A stretch of 64,000 bases of DNA from Sphagnum compactum. Its lineage: Eukaryota; Bryophyta; Sphagnopsida; Sphagnales. The position numbers and the translations under genes were made by a program. Positions within the stretch are counted from its first letter, which is position 1. Every line of letters begins with the position of its first letter. Of the stretch, positions 45,470 to 57,067 are shown piece after piece. Under the pieces are notes generated by a model, which was not told where the DNA came from, did no database searches, and saw nothing but the letters and a program-made list of their open reading frames with translations. The stretch is from contig OZ234493.1 in the NCBI GenBank assembly GCA_965153455.1, forward strand, positions 32,354,213 through 32,418,212. Reading direction: 5' to 3'.

Positions 45470-48112
45470 ATGCGTGCAGCTGCTGCTTGTGACGGGCTCT
45501 CGATCCCGCGTCTGCTTCTTCCCGCATCTCGCGGGTCGGTGTCTGGAAACCATGTAGCCGCCTGCTGCTGCTGCCCGTCGTCGCCGTCGTCGTCGTCGTC
45601 ATCCTCATCCTCCTCCTTATGGCTGTCAGCTCATTCGAGACGTAGGGTTGATGCAGTAGTGGTTGGAGGGAGAAATGGTGGGGGAGTTGCAAAGGGGAGG
45701 CAGTTTCTGAGCAGCGGCTCAAGTTCGGCAGGCGACAGACGGAAGTGCTGCTCCAGGACGAATTTATGGAGTAAGCCTGGAGAAGGGATTCCTGTCGGGG
45801 AGTTTGGACAGAGAATAGTGGTGCCGGAGTATGATGAGGATGAAGATGTTGATGGAGAGGGGGAAATCAAGCTGGAGTGCGACGAGAGTGGCTGCGTCAT
45901 TGTCATGGAGAAGTTCAAAACGCTCGCGGAGGAAGCCGGGGGAGACGGGTACTTGCGCTGCGACCTCACTGGTTAGTGACTGAGAAGACAGAGACGGAGA
46001 CGGAGAGTTATAGAGTGTGTGTTTGTAATGCGTGCCTCATGGATTCCTCAGTTATAGCATTTGTCACATAGCCAGAGAGAGTGCAACCACATCTCCATGG
46101 GTTTCGGATTTTAGGGTTTAGGGTTTAGGGTATGCAGAGCATCATCAAGCTGATGGCTTGTTGGATTGGCTTCTGGTGACATTGCAAGTAGTTGCAATTG
46201 TCACATTGCAATGCTGACATGCAATGGTGGTGATATTGTGAGGTACACTGTCACATATTTGGTGCAGAGTCAGGCAATGGAAATGAAATGCTGCTGAACA
46301 TAAGTAGCTGGTTTTTGGGTAGGTTGCTACTTTGCGGACGAGCCGGCCCCTGTCAAAAGCTTTGAAGTGATTGAGGGCGAGGGGTGGCGATTAGGCTATG
46401 AAACAGCTCCAGAATCAGAAGAAAGTTTTTGTGCAATTGTGAGGATAAACCCTTCCTTCTTCCCCCTGGTCCCTGCTGCTCATTTCCCAATGGCAATGCA
46501 TCTTGTTGCAAGATTACTTCTACCTTAGATGAAGGCTGTTTGTGGTTTTTCCAAAGATCACCTCAGCACTTTGTTTCCCTGTTGCTGCCAGTCAAGTTTT
46601 CATTGCATGAGGTTCTGAGGGGTGACCTCCATGTGTATGTCAGTTGATCATTGTACATTTTTACATTATAGAGTAGAGGATGAGACCACATGATGTTTTA
46701 CAGCTTAAATGCTTGTCACTGGTGCCTGGGCTGGATTAGATTGGAGCAGGTGGATGGAGTGTTGCCTTGACAGCTTCAGAGTTCAATGACTTCTGTAATC
46801 TTATACAGGTGTGACATTGTGCATGGCAAGCATATGATTACAATTTGTGTTGTTGGAAATTGAAAATTGTTGTCAAAATTTATCACACTGTATACACCTA
46901 ATATGAGTAATTTTCACAAGATCCAGTGAGTTTTTCTGTCCTGATATGAAAATGTTATTGAAGCTTGTTAACCTTCTGCAACTTTATGTTCTTCTATTGT
47001 TGCAACATGACCATGCATTTGACAAATGATTGCCAAATTGTTACAGACATTAAGAAAGGCCATCTCAACAATGGATGAAGATGGGGTCATTGGCAAGGAT
47101 GAAGTGGTGATGCAGGTGTGTATGGACTGCCATCTTTTCAATTTGCTACTTCCTGCTACACTGTTAAGTTTTTTGAGAACTTGTTATTTCTTGGGCATGT
47201 ACATCAAAGCCATAGCTGATTTGAAAGGCTGGTGCCCTTCCTCTCAGGTCCTTGAGAGGAGAGGGCTGTAATCTTCAATTCAGGAAGGTGTTTCTCGTTT
47301 CAGACAACTCAAGGCTTTGTTTGTGGGGTGTTTCTAGGTAGAAAGAGGAAGTGTATGGATGGAGTGCAGTATTCCCAAGAAACAAGTGGCTATTTTCCAG
47401 AATCTTTGGAAGGTTTGTAGACATTTATTTGAATTTTCTCAGATCCTACTTTGCTCAAGTTATTCTAGACAAATGATAAGGCATAAACGCTTGATGCATT
47501 CATGGGAAGTGGAGTAAGATATAGATGTTGCTTGTTTTGTTTCTGTATGGTAACTTTCTTGTATTTTGGCAGCGTGGTAGCAGAGCACTCATTGACAGCC
47601 AGCAGAAAACTGCATTTGAGCTTCGATTCATCTTGTCTGGTGCTTCAGGCAGGCGGCAGGTATGTTTTTGAGCTTACATCTGGGCATTCATTTATACTGT
47701 TTTACCCCCAGTTGAGGTCTAGTCCCTTATGGTGCAGTAAACAATCAAGTGCCAGAAAGCCATCCCAAGTTTTTCATGCAAAGCATTACCCTTGCCCTAG
47801 TAGTTCAGAGACATGACCAGGGCCAGAGAAAGTTGGCCATGTCCATGAAATTGATCACACCATTGTGTAAGGTAGCTGTTAATTTGTACATAGAGTTTGT
47901 ATTGGCTAATGCAGAAAAGGGTGGCCAAAGATTTTACTTGTATAGTTTTAATATCTGAAATCTTGCCATGAATATGGTCTGATTTTCTGCTGGTTGTTCA
48001 GGCTGAAGGCTTCTGGCCTCCTGAGGCAGTCATGGATATGCTGAAGAAGGTGGATGCTGCAACATTGGAATTGCAGTATAAGGCTCAGAAAGCTGCAGCA
48101 GCAAGTGCATGA
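45470..48112 (+). CDS. Chloroplast DUF1818 family protein (7 exons)
   Basis: Exons 45470-45971, 46323-46438, 46740-46808, 47047-47115, 47338-47412, 47573-47659 and 48002-48112 join without a break (1029 nt, 342 aa), all GT-AG. The N terminus (MRAAAACDGLSIPRLLLPAS, then a Cys and a Ser run) looks like a chloroplast transit peptide. An acidic linker precedes the conserved domain at about residues 180-330: FEVIEGEGWRLGYE, SFCAIIGAGGWSVALTASEF, TLRKAI, GSVWMEC, FELRFILSG and AEGFWPPEAV. This matches, from memory, Arabidopsis At5g52960 and cyanobacterial DUF1818 proteins, whose function is not established. The frame is open further upstream (ATGs at 45320 and 45176), but the start at 45470 gives the best transit peptide. 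Confidence 0.87.
46110..46130 (+). repeat. Three perfect TTTAGGG units in intron 1 of DUF1818 gene
   Basis: TTTAGGG occurs at 46110, 46117 and 46124. The plant telomere repeat is common as short interstitial telobox blocks near promoters. Its position in the first intron could be regulatory or a scar of break repair. Confidence 0.85.
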
Positions 48113-48985
48113 TAACTGTTTGCTCCTGTGATGATGTGCACATAGATTGCAACTCTAATTTGCTCTATCATCTTGTTGCATTATTTTGCTTATGGAATGT
48201 GCCAAGCTTCAATGATCTACGCCCATCCTCCTGCTGTCCACCAGTGTGCAAAGCTGTCATTCATCTTGAGGAAATTGTCCATTGTGGCAGAAACCTGGGA
48301 CCCCTTTGTTTGCTCAAACTTGTGACTTGTAGAAAGGTGCAGATCTTGAGTACTTGAATTTCACAAACCAGTCAGACAATCCACTTGGCACTATTCCCTT
48401 CACTGTGGATGCTAGAGCCATCTGCCAAATTTATGTCATGGATCAACAGCACTGTCATGCTGCTACTTGCTCTGTCTGATCTTTGAGAAAACAGAGAATG
48501 AAATTGTGTAGAATTGTCAGTTTGAGCCATCATGTGCACAAGTAAGGGGCATTGGAATGATGTTTCTCCAACTTTCAGACTCAATTCAACTCATCTCCTC
48601 TCCTTTCCTCTCCCTTCTCACCTTCTACACCCTAGCCTTAAAACATGGAACAAAGAAGACAATAAAGTCTTATGGCCTTTGTCTTTTTCATGGCCATCAA
48701 ACACGCAAAGAACAAGCATTTTGGCATTGAAGCAACATGTCATATGAGTGATGTGTTACATTAATGCTGATGGTTTTATTCATGATGGAAAGAGGAATCC
48801 AAAAAGATGAAATAGTGTCAAGCTATGAGAGACCTCGGGGACTAAGCAGTGATCTTTTGTGCTAGTTTCTTGAAAAGGTGTTTAAATTACTTTCGATCAA
48901 CTTTGGCTCTTACAATTAAAATAAATGATACGAATATGAGGACCATGTATTCTAATATAAACTGAATGTGCAGGTACACTTCGAA
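48113..48985 (+). other. 3'UTR and flank of DUF1818 gene
   Basis: GC-balanced sequence continues to about 48700, in keeping with a long 3'UTR, then becomes AT-rich. A TCTCC/CTTTCC-rich stretch lies at 48590-48620. No coding exon is seen. Confidence 0.4.
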
Positions 48986-48989
48986 GGAG

Positions 48990-49221
48990 GGATATTACTT
49001 TATTGACTTGTGATGAAATCTATGGGGTAGACGGTGGTACAATGTCAAATTTTGTCAAAGAGTGTTGCACAACAATTAAAACCATTTTGAAACTCCTACT
49101 ACTTGAAAAGCCAAATAGTGACAACAAAGGCAATCGTGAAACTTTGAATGAAAGACCTTACATATTTGGAGCTATTGACGACAACAACCACATATTGATC
49201 ATTAACTTTAGTGGATTTTAA
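48990..49221 (+). pseudogene. PIF/Harbinger-like transposase fragment
   Basis: The 72-codon frame reads IYGVDGGTMSNFVKECC, then KTILKLLLLEKP and PYIFGAIDDNNHILI. This resembles the helix-turn-helix GV...T(V/I)SN...FC segment and the first catalytic Asp (GAIDGTHI) of Harbinger (DDE_Tnp4) nucleases. The Gly-Thr-His after the Asp is replaced. The rest of the catalytic core was not found downstream, so this is a scrap. Confidence 0.5.
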
Positions 49222-52200
49222 ATTTCTGAGCATTGTTGAAAAGGATACACTATATGTTCTTGTTCATTTCCATTGTGTTAACTCTATTTTTATCATTGGT
49301 TTTGTTTACACAGTCTATAGATTGTCATTCAACCTTGATTAATTCATCTTTTATTTAAAGTTGGAAAATGTGGTTCAAAGTTGTTTTGTTGCTATCCTTC
49401 ATTTGAGCTTAAAAGAAAGCATGAAAGTTGATCCCAAAAAAGTTGAAAGCACATCTTCAACTTTGTGGGATTTTAAACATAGGGTTTTAAACAAAATCCC
49501 ATAGACTTCAATGAGGGTATTGATTTGTTTTACAAGTAGGGGACATAGTTTAAACCATTTTTCCAATGTTCAATCAGCTCCCAAGATGAGCAATGAACGC
49601 ACTTTCACATGGCATGGAAATGTGTGTGAGTTAAAGCGAGACTCCCATGACCCTCGAGCCAAGTTTTCATGTCCTAAGGTGCTTCAAATCTTGAGATCAA
49701 GTTCCAAACAATGTTCAATCAATTACTCATGTTTGTAAATTTAACTTGGCAAGCTTGTCTTAGTCCCATCCTAAAACTCTTACATGACTTTCTTATCCCA
49801 TTATGTGGAGGCAGGAGGACATACAAATTTCCAAAAACACCATGAAAATTGGAATATTATTCACAAATAAAATATTTCCTTGATTTTTTTTACTTTAAAT
49901 GTTATCAACTCTCATAGTGTTATGTCCCAAAATTTTAAAAACATTTTATAAACACACTATGAGATAATATTTCATATTCAAATTTAGAAGGACCAATATA
50001 ATCTTTACTAAAATCCATATAAAATTGATCATTCATTATTTTCTTTTTTCATTGTTGAATTTTTTTAATGTGTTAGCTTCATGTAAATGAATATCTTTTT
50101 GCGATATCCAACAAAAGTTTTAAATTATATGCAACAATGACTAAAAATTATCATTTGGATAATCCATGTCATCCTATGTAATTTGCAACTACCCTATTTG
50201 TCGATAGCTCAAGCAAATAAATACCTTATGTGAGTGGGTAGGTAGTAATACATTGAGTAGGTGGATATGTTATTCAAGTATTTTCAGCCCAAAGAAAAGA
50301 AAAAAGATGTTTGCATAAAGATAAAATTAATTTTGAGCAATTTGACTTTAACATCAAATCACATGTGGATTGTTCCAAATGGTTTGGTAGTCAAATATTG
50401 GAAAATAATAAAAAAATAGTAAAATAACATTCACATGTGCCATGAACCACTAGGTCACCATTTTATCTATGAATAATAAATTGTAAAAGGTCCTAGCCCT
50501 TGGTAATCGAAATGAAAAAACTTATAATAGATCCACAACAATAGCTATTTTCATGACAAAATTTATTATTTTTGCTCATTCAATTAAATTAATTATGGGA
50601 ATCTTTCATTTTATTTATAATATTTATGATATTAAATTTCAATAACTAACATTGACAAGTTTAATTTAGGTATAGTTGTTTTGTTCATATAATATGGCCA
50701 ATTCCATAGTAAATGGTAAGTCCCCAAGCACTTACCCCCATTTCCAAGGAGGTCATAGTGATAAGTTTCTAAGGTTTTAATGGCAACACTATTTTAGTAG
50801 GCGACCCTTTTTTTTTGTTGTAGAATATTCATTTTTCATTGAATAATGGAAGTTGAACATGAGAAAAAAATAGCATTAATCTTATTGAACATGGATTACA
50901 AAGAAACTAGAAGGGACAATTCATTTTTTAAGGAACTACATGGGGAACTAACATGTGTTAAAAAATTCATTCAATATAACCCCATTTTTAGGGGAAAGAA
51001 TATGTGTATTAATAATAGATCTTAAGGCCCAACGATGAATACCCAAATAGAAAGAAAAAAACTTTAATGAAGGGTGCAGGAGTGCATGCATAATAATTTA
51101 GTTAATGTATTAATTATTCATTAAAATTTCATATAAAACACTACAAGGAGTTTTCTATTAGCGAATTACTATTTTTGGGTCATAAATGCCACATGTGGTT
51201 ACAAAATTGTTTAATTGCATTAAACAAGTTACAATATTTTTTAGTTGCAAAAGACATGATGTAACATTTAGTTGAAAAATGATAATTGCATTGAGTTGCA
51301 AATAATACAAATTTTCATCGAACTAACATCCAGCCAAGATTGCACGATCATTTATGGGGTGCAAACCGGATATCATGAGCTACACCTACCCTTTTGGGTG
51401 ATTGCTTATTGGGTGTTTATTTTGAAATATTTTTGGAATATTTTGTACAAATGTTTTAAAAAAATCTTGAAAAATCTTGAAAATTTTCATCACATTATTA
51501 TGTTATGGTTTACATAAAAAATTTGCTAAAATATGTCATTTTCAAAAAAATTCAAATCCATTTATAAATCTTTTTCTTGTTTAAAAACCCTGGTTATAAT
51601 GTTTTCAAAGTGCTTTTGGGTATTTTAGATTGATTTCAAACTTTTAAAGTATATATATCAATACATTGAAAATAACATTATTTAAAAGCAATTCTATTTG
51701 GAGTACACAAAACTAAGCACTAGTTACAACTGCTGGTGTATGTGTTTGAAGTATTAAAAGACATGACAATTTTTATATTGATAAAACAAATGATTGGTAG
51801 ATTGATGGAGCTACTTGTATGAATTGCTAATTGTTCACTTCTTGATGGATGGTGATCATTTCAATCTTATTTTCATAATCTTATGGGATTCTGGTGTTTC
51901 TTTTTTTTAATAACATACATGTAAACCTCCCTTATTATTTCAAAATTGCTTATTGTCATTTGTAGTATGTGTGCTAGGGGTGAATGTGTAATGATGTCCT
52001 AATAAAAAATGATATTTAATTAAAAAATATCAATTTGGTCAAGTCAAATTAAGATCCACTATTATCTAGATACACACTTGGATGAATAAAAATTGTTATC
52101 ACAAAACATGTTTTTCAAAAGAATTGTGTGTCTTTGAACTTGAACAAAGTCAATATTAAATTTTGTTTCCCCCAAGCTATACACATAATATTATGGTAGT

Positions 52201-53700
52201 TTAAAACCCAAAAAATTAAATTATCAAATGAAATACTATTTTTTGATTACTCACTAATTAAAGAATATATTTGTGTAATTATGATAGTTTTCACAATAAA
52301 TTGAAAATGAATAATTCCAAAAAAAATTTAAATGATCAACAAGCTCCATGATATTTATTTTAAATAATATACTAATGTATCAATATGGTTTTGTCTGGTG
52401 TGACTTTGGGTTTCAGTGTTGTGGATTGAGTTTCACATGACTAGTTTATTTGCAATAACTGATATCTACTATTAGATACCATGACATCTTAGCAGCTTTG
52501 ACATTAATTATATTATTTGTAGAAATTTTTGTTTCAAAGAAAGAAAAATAAATTATTTTTCAAAGAATTGTTTTTTTTGGTGAAAGAATTTTTTTTTGGG
52601 GAAATATTCAAGAATATTAAAAATTTTGACATGAAAATTTCAAAACTCTAGTGATGATAATTTGGTGGAGCTAATTTAAGGAGGACATTTATAAGGTCCC
52701 ATATTATTTTCTCCTACCAAATTCCAACCCAAAATCGATTTAGCCCATTCTCAAGTAAAGGCATGGAAATGTGTCTTTTGGATCTGGGTCTCTTTAAAGT
52801 TTCATTTTTACAACACCATATTCACGAACAAATGTTCAATATCTTTTCGAACAATTTACATCCAATTTTTTTCAAATTAAATTTGAATTGAACTGAATCT
52901 AGTTAAATTGAAATTCAATTCAATTCAATTCAAATTCAAATTCCCCTTAATGAGTTCTATCTACTATATTTTGGGGTTTGTCTTGTTGTGCCATTATGCA
53001 ATTCCTATCCTAAATTGTGTTGTGCGATGTTTCATGTTTTGATGTTTTGTTAAAAGAACATTAGTTAATTTGTTGGCCTTGCATACCAAGGCAAGGATAT
53101 TGTGTTTAAATTCATTGTAGAGTATAGTAGTTTAAGGGATTTTGGCCCCCTAGGTAATAATAGGTCTATTTTTATATGGGGATTTTTGAAAGATGATATT
53201 TTGGCTTGTGTTGAAACTTGAGATTAGTTATAGAGTTATCATACCTTGAAGGATTTTGGTTTCTTTTAGAGGATGTTTTTGAAGATTATGTTTTTGCATG
53301 GTGAAATATTTGAATTTCCATAATTCTTCTTTTGCCTTAAGATACTTTTTAATGTAAATGGCAAGGCCATAGTGTGACATACCCCTTGTTTTACATGTTT
53401 TGTTATCTCAAGTCAAATTTGAACCCAACATCTTTCTTTTTAAAGACAAAGTACTACTAACAAGTAGCATAGATTATAACATTGAACATGATGACAATTT
53501 TTAAAAAAAATAACAAATGTGTAACATCAAAATAATCAAACCAAAATTTGTCAAACCCTAAACTCTGGTACAGAAAAACCAGCTGGCTTAAACAGTGCCA
53601 AACAATGATCATTAGGGTTTAAGGTTTAGCCTATTTCATCACCTAATGGCTTTGCCATTTTTGGCAAGTTCAAACTTCAAATTAAGAACGTCCCCTTATG
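49222..53700. other. AT-rich intergenic DNA, no gene
   Basis: No open frame with a recognisable domain and no clear exon chain. It contains a (CAATT)n run near 52910-52935 and scattered homopolymers. The composition is that of old transposon-derived DNA. Confidence 0.5.
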
Positions 53701-54526
53701 GGATCTCAGTAGAGCTTCTTAGCTAAATGCATGCACTTCCATTGAACATGCCCATCCATCATCGCATACGCACACATAATACTCCAAATATCACTCACAC
53801 ATTGGGTCAAGTTCAAGCCAAAATGTTATGCCCCAAATCTTCCACCAATGGGAAGTCTAATCACTTCCCTATGGGAAGAGCCAATAAACCGATACACCCC
53901 TCTCCCCCCCTTCAAGCTATGAGGGTAAACTCAATCCTGAATAATTGAGAGGATCCTCCTCAAGGGCCCACAAGAATTATGGATCTACAACTGTTTGGGT
54001 TGGTGGGTCCTTGTCTAAAGAGCCATGGTTAAATGATTTTGGTAAGTCTAGAGGCTCCAAAAGAGGAGTGTGGTTCGTGTTTGGTTTTATTCACGACAAT
54101 GAAGATGATGACATGTGCCACTCTTGGTGCCCCACATGATTGCTTGGGAATAAATAATCTATAAAAATAATTAAAATAATATTTATTTAAAAAATATTTA
54201 TATTAAAAAAAAAAAACACCTCTTGTCTTCATCTAGAGCCTACAACCAAACAATCAGTTAGTTGTGTGACAAATTAAAATAATGATTAATTATGTATGTA
54301 TTGGTGCAAATTCTCTATCTTAAGGATCAAGTGTACGAATTCCTTCCTCTTGCACCTTACAAATCTATAAATTCTATTCGATTCATAATAACATTTGCTT
54401 TGTGCTTTTATTCCCGACATAAAGGGACCTTGGGATGAGTTGATACCCTAAAAGTTTTCACCTAAAATCATAAATTTTTTCAAATACACAAACATCCCAC
54501 ATTGCCACGATGTATGTTTGTGGGAA

Positions 54527-54575
54527 GGGTTTAGGGTTTAAGGTTTAGGGTTTAAACCCTAAACCCTAAATCCCC
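54527..54575. repeat. Head-to-head telomere-like repeats
   Basis: GGGTTTAGGGTTTAAGGTTT, then AGGG, meets AAACCCTAAACCCTAAATCC at a TTTAAA centre (54551-54556). This gives an inverted plant telomere motif of about 49 bp. Confidence 0.85.
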
Positions 54576-55163
54576 TATCACCTAAGAAACTGAGAACCTT
54601 TTGGGTAGTTTGTGGAAATAGATCACGATACTACGTGGCATGGAATAAATAATTACATTATCTGTTATGTGGGTGGTGGGAACTATCAAATCTTGTACGA
54701 GGGAGATTTGGTTGGAGCTCCCTTTCCCTCAATTCACTAGACCAAATTGAATTTTTCTTTAGTTTTTGGTGCACAGAACTTGATTGACCCCTGAATGAAA
54801 TGATTGATTGCATAGCAAGTCTGGAGGTCTTTGCAACTCTCTCTTTCAATTGGGGGTGAGAGAGTAGGTGCATGAGTACATTGTGACAAAGATCATAATG
54901 TGGGTTGTTGGACAAGGCTCTCTACCATACATACAACTAGAAAGGGAACTTCCCAAGGTTTATTAGAACATGACCCTAGCCACCCTATCCGACACACAAA
55001 GAGCACGGGGGGGGGGGGGGGGTATGGATGAAAATTTCACATACTCATTATGCGGTTGTTACAGTAGAAGTTTGCATGATGATATGGGTGGTTTTCCGTA
55101 CTATGGAATGGACTCGGTAGGGTGAGACGCCATTCCATGAGACACCAGGTTAACTGCTGGTTC

Positions 55164-55215
55164 TAGTCTGGGTTACCAATTCTCAGATTTCTGAGGAACA
55201 AGGTAACCCAGACTA
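55164..55215. repeat. Perfect 14-bp stem with nested inner stem
   Basis: TAGTCTGGGTTACC (55164-55177) pairs perfectly with GGTAACCCAGACTA (55202-55215). Inside, CTCAGA and TCTGAG form a second short stem. ACTAAACCCTAAACCC follows immediately. Confidence 0.8.
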
Positions 55216-55716
55216 AACCCTAAACCCTTAAAGAACCACCCCCAAGATTAATTTGGGAAATCAATTTACTTTAGGCACCAGCAGAGCGTGTTGGCCAGCT
55301 GATTTTCACATCCTCAATTTAGGGGAAATATTTTTAGTACATATATATGGCCATCAATTCAAGAACCACCCAAGTTTGCTAGGCTTTTCAATTTTACAAT
55401 CATTAATTCAAGGCCAAATTCCAATAATAAGAAAAAGGAAAAGGAAAAAGAGATTAATATTATAATCACAGAATATAATCATATAATAATAATAATAATA
55501 ATAATATCATAATAATAAGTAAGACTCAAGAGTCAAGAGATATAATATAAAATAATGGTAAAATAAATCTAGAATCTATAGAGAGAGAGAAAGGGGGGGG
55601 CGGGGGGGGGGGGAGCTATGTGTGGATATTTTAGACAATGTCGAAAAGTGTGCAATAATTGACAAGCTTCCGGAAATCGGCCTTTCATCCCCCTCCCCCC
55701 CTTCTTCCCCCTCCTC

Positions 55717-55914
55717 CTAATTAGCCCCTTTTGGGGCACGACCTGCCTAGTTAACGTTACGTAAGACTCCTGCTAATTAGCCACTTTACATAGTTACCTT
55801 GCTAATTAGCCCCTTTCCATAGCAACCCTGCATTCGCGCGAAGAGGACGAGAGCGTTGGCCCAGCTCCTTGAGCGTTGTTTCGCTCGCTCCCGCGCGCGC
55901 GCGCGCGCCCGCGC
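55717..55914 (+). promoter_or_regulatory. Candidate promoter/leader of xylosyltransferase gene: CTAATTAG cluster and (CG)n run
   Basis: CTAATTAGCC occurs near 55718, 55773 and 55801, the last two as CTAATTAGCC(C/A)CTTT(A/C)CATAG. The sequence becomes GC-rich, with an alternating CG run at 55892-55908. No TATA box or transcription start was fixed. A 5'UTR intron probably ends at the TTTTCGCAG acceptor near 57009. Confidence 0.4.
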
Positions 55915-57067
55915 ATGGACGGTGTTGTCGCGCGCTTGTCTCGATTCTTCTTCTTCGATTAACCAGCCAGCGACGATAGATACATGTGGATCAGGCCGTT
56001 CTGCGCTGGTCGCCTCGTTCTTGTGCGCCTGTTGTTGTTGTTGTTTTGCTTTCATTATCCTGAATATGACTTGGTAAAAGAATCCGGTTGTGTCAATTAG
56101 GCAGTCTGGCAGCAAGATCAACATCTACAGCTAATCTTCTACTACAGCTAACTAATAATTTTCTTGTTTTCTGTTTTCTTGTTTGCTCTGCATGATGCTG
56201 CGCGCAGCTTCGTCTCATTTCTTCCAGCCTGTGATCGTCGTCGGCCGTGGCTACTTTTGTTTTCTGGAACTTCTTCTGGTAAATTTCCTGATTCCTCCGC
56301 TGAAATTTTCTTTCTCCAAGGTAGGCGCTAGTTAACATTGTTGTGAAGAACAGTAGAATAATATAGACTCTAGATTCATGATGATGATGATGATGGGATC
56401 ATGATGCGATGATCCATCCGATCATCATGATGTGAAGATATAAACAGCAGGTGGTGCTTGATCATCTTCTACCTGAGGTATTTCGTTTCTTTTGTTACAG
56501 TAGTTTAGTTGACGAGAGCAGATTGCACGATCCGCGAGTGTCTCATTTGCGAGAATTTCACATGTCTGTAGAAATATATCTATAGACTGTACTCCACGGA
56601 CGTGATTCATTCATTTCACGGGTTTTTAATTTGTCCCCGAATTTGGTCATTGCATGATTCTGGACATCATCGGGAATCCACTTCGCTGTAATAATATTCA
56701 ACGAGGGTGCTCAGAGACTGAGAGGTATTCTCGGACTCGGTTGAATATTTTTGAGACCTGTGTTTGTAGAATTGAGTGCATAGCTGGTCTGCACTTTGAA
56801 GAGGTTCAAGCCGTTGCTACTAGTTTTTTTTTTCCCGTTATAAGGTAGCTGACGATCAAAGTATGTGCCGCTGCCTTTGGCGGTGATCATGTTCCTTAGA
56901 GGAGGGACGGATCAGAATTCAAGGGATAGTAGTACTGGAGAAGCACTAGTTTAGAGATCTGCTGCGGTGATCAGGATTGGGGTCCTGCAGGAGGCTGGAG
57001 TTTTCGCAGCGGTCTTTGAAAGGTGCTGCTAGTACACGTACTTGTTGTCCGCGGAAAGTTTTCTATC

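Larger units (their letters stand above)
53701..55700. other. Intergenic DNA with telomere-like palindrome, hairpin and poly-G runs
   Basis: No gene was supported. Frames at 53727-53948 and 54658-54915 (minus) lack motifs. Poly-G tracts occur near 55008-55022 and 55595-55612, and AAT/ATA microsatellites near 55488-55515. Confidence 0.45.

Noticed and set aside
46110-46130. Chromosome end
   Set aside because: Only three TTTAGGG units inside an intron; genes continue on both sides.
47502-47816. 104-codon open frame overlapping exon 6 of the DUF1818 gene
   Set aside because: It uses another frame or reads through introns; the in-phase exon 47573-47659 explains the conserved peptide.
51139-51160. 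Possible second CACTA terminus (CACTACAAGGAG)
   Set aside because: No matching inverted end with the same 3-bp flank was found downstream.
55786-56124. Minus-strand 112-codon frame with an Arg-Ala repeat
   Set aside because: The repeat is a translation of the alternating CG run; there is no domain and it lies in the leader of the plus-strand gene.
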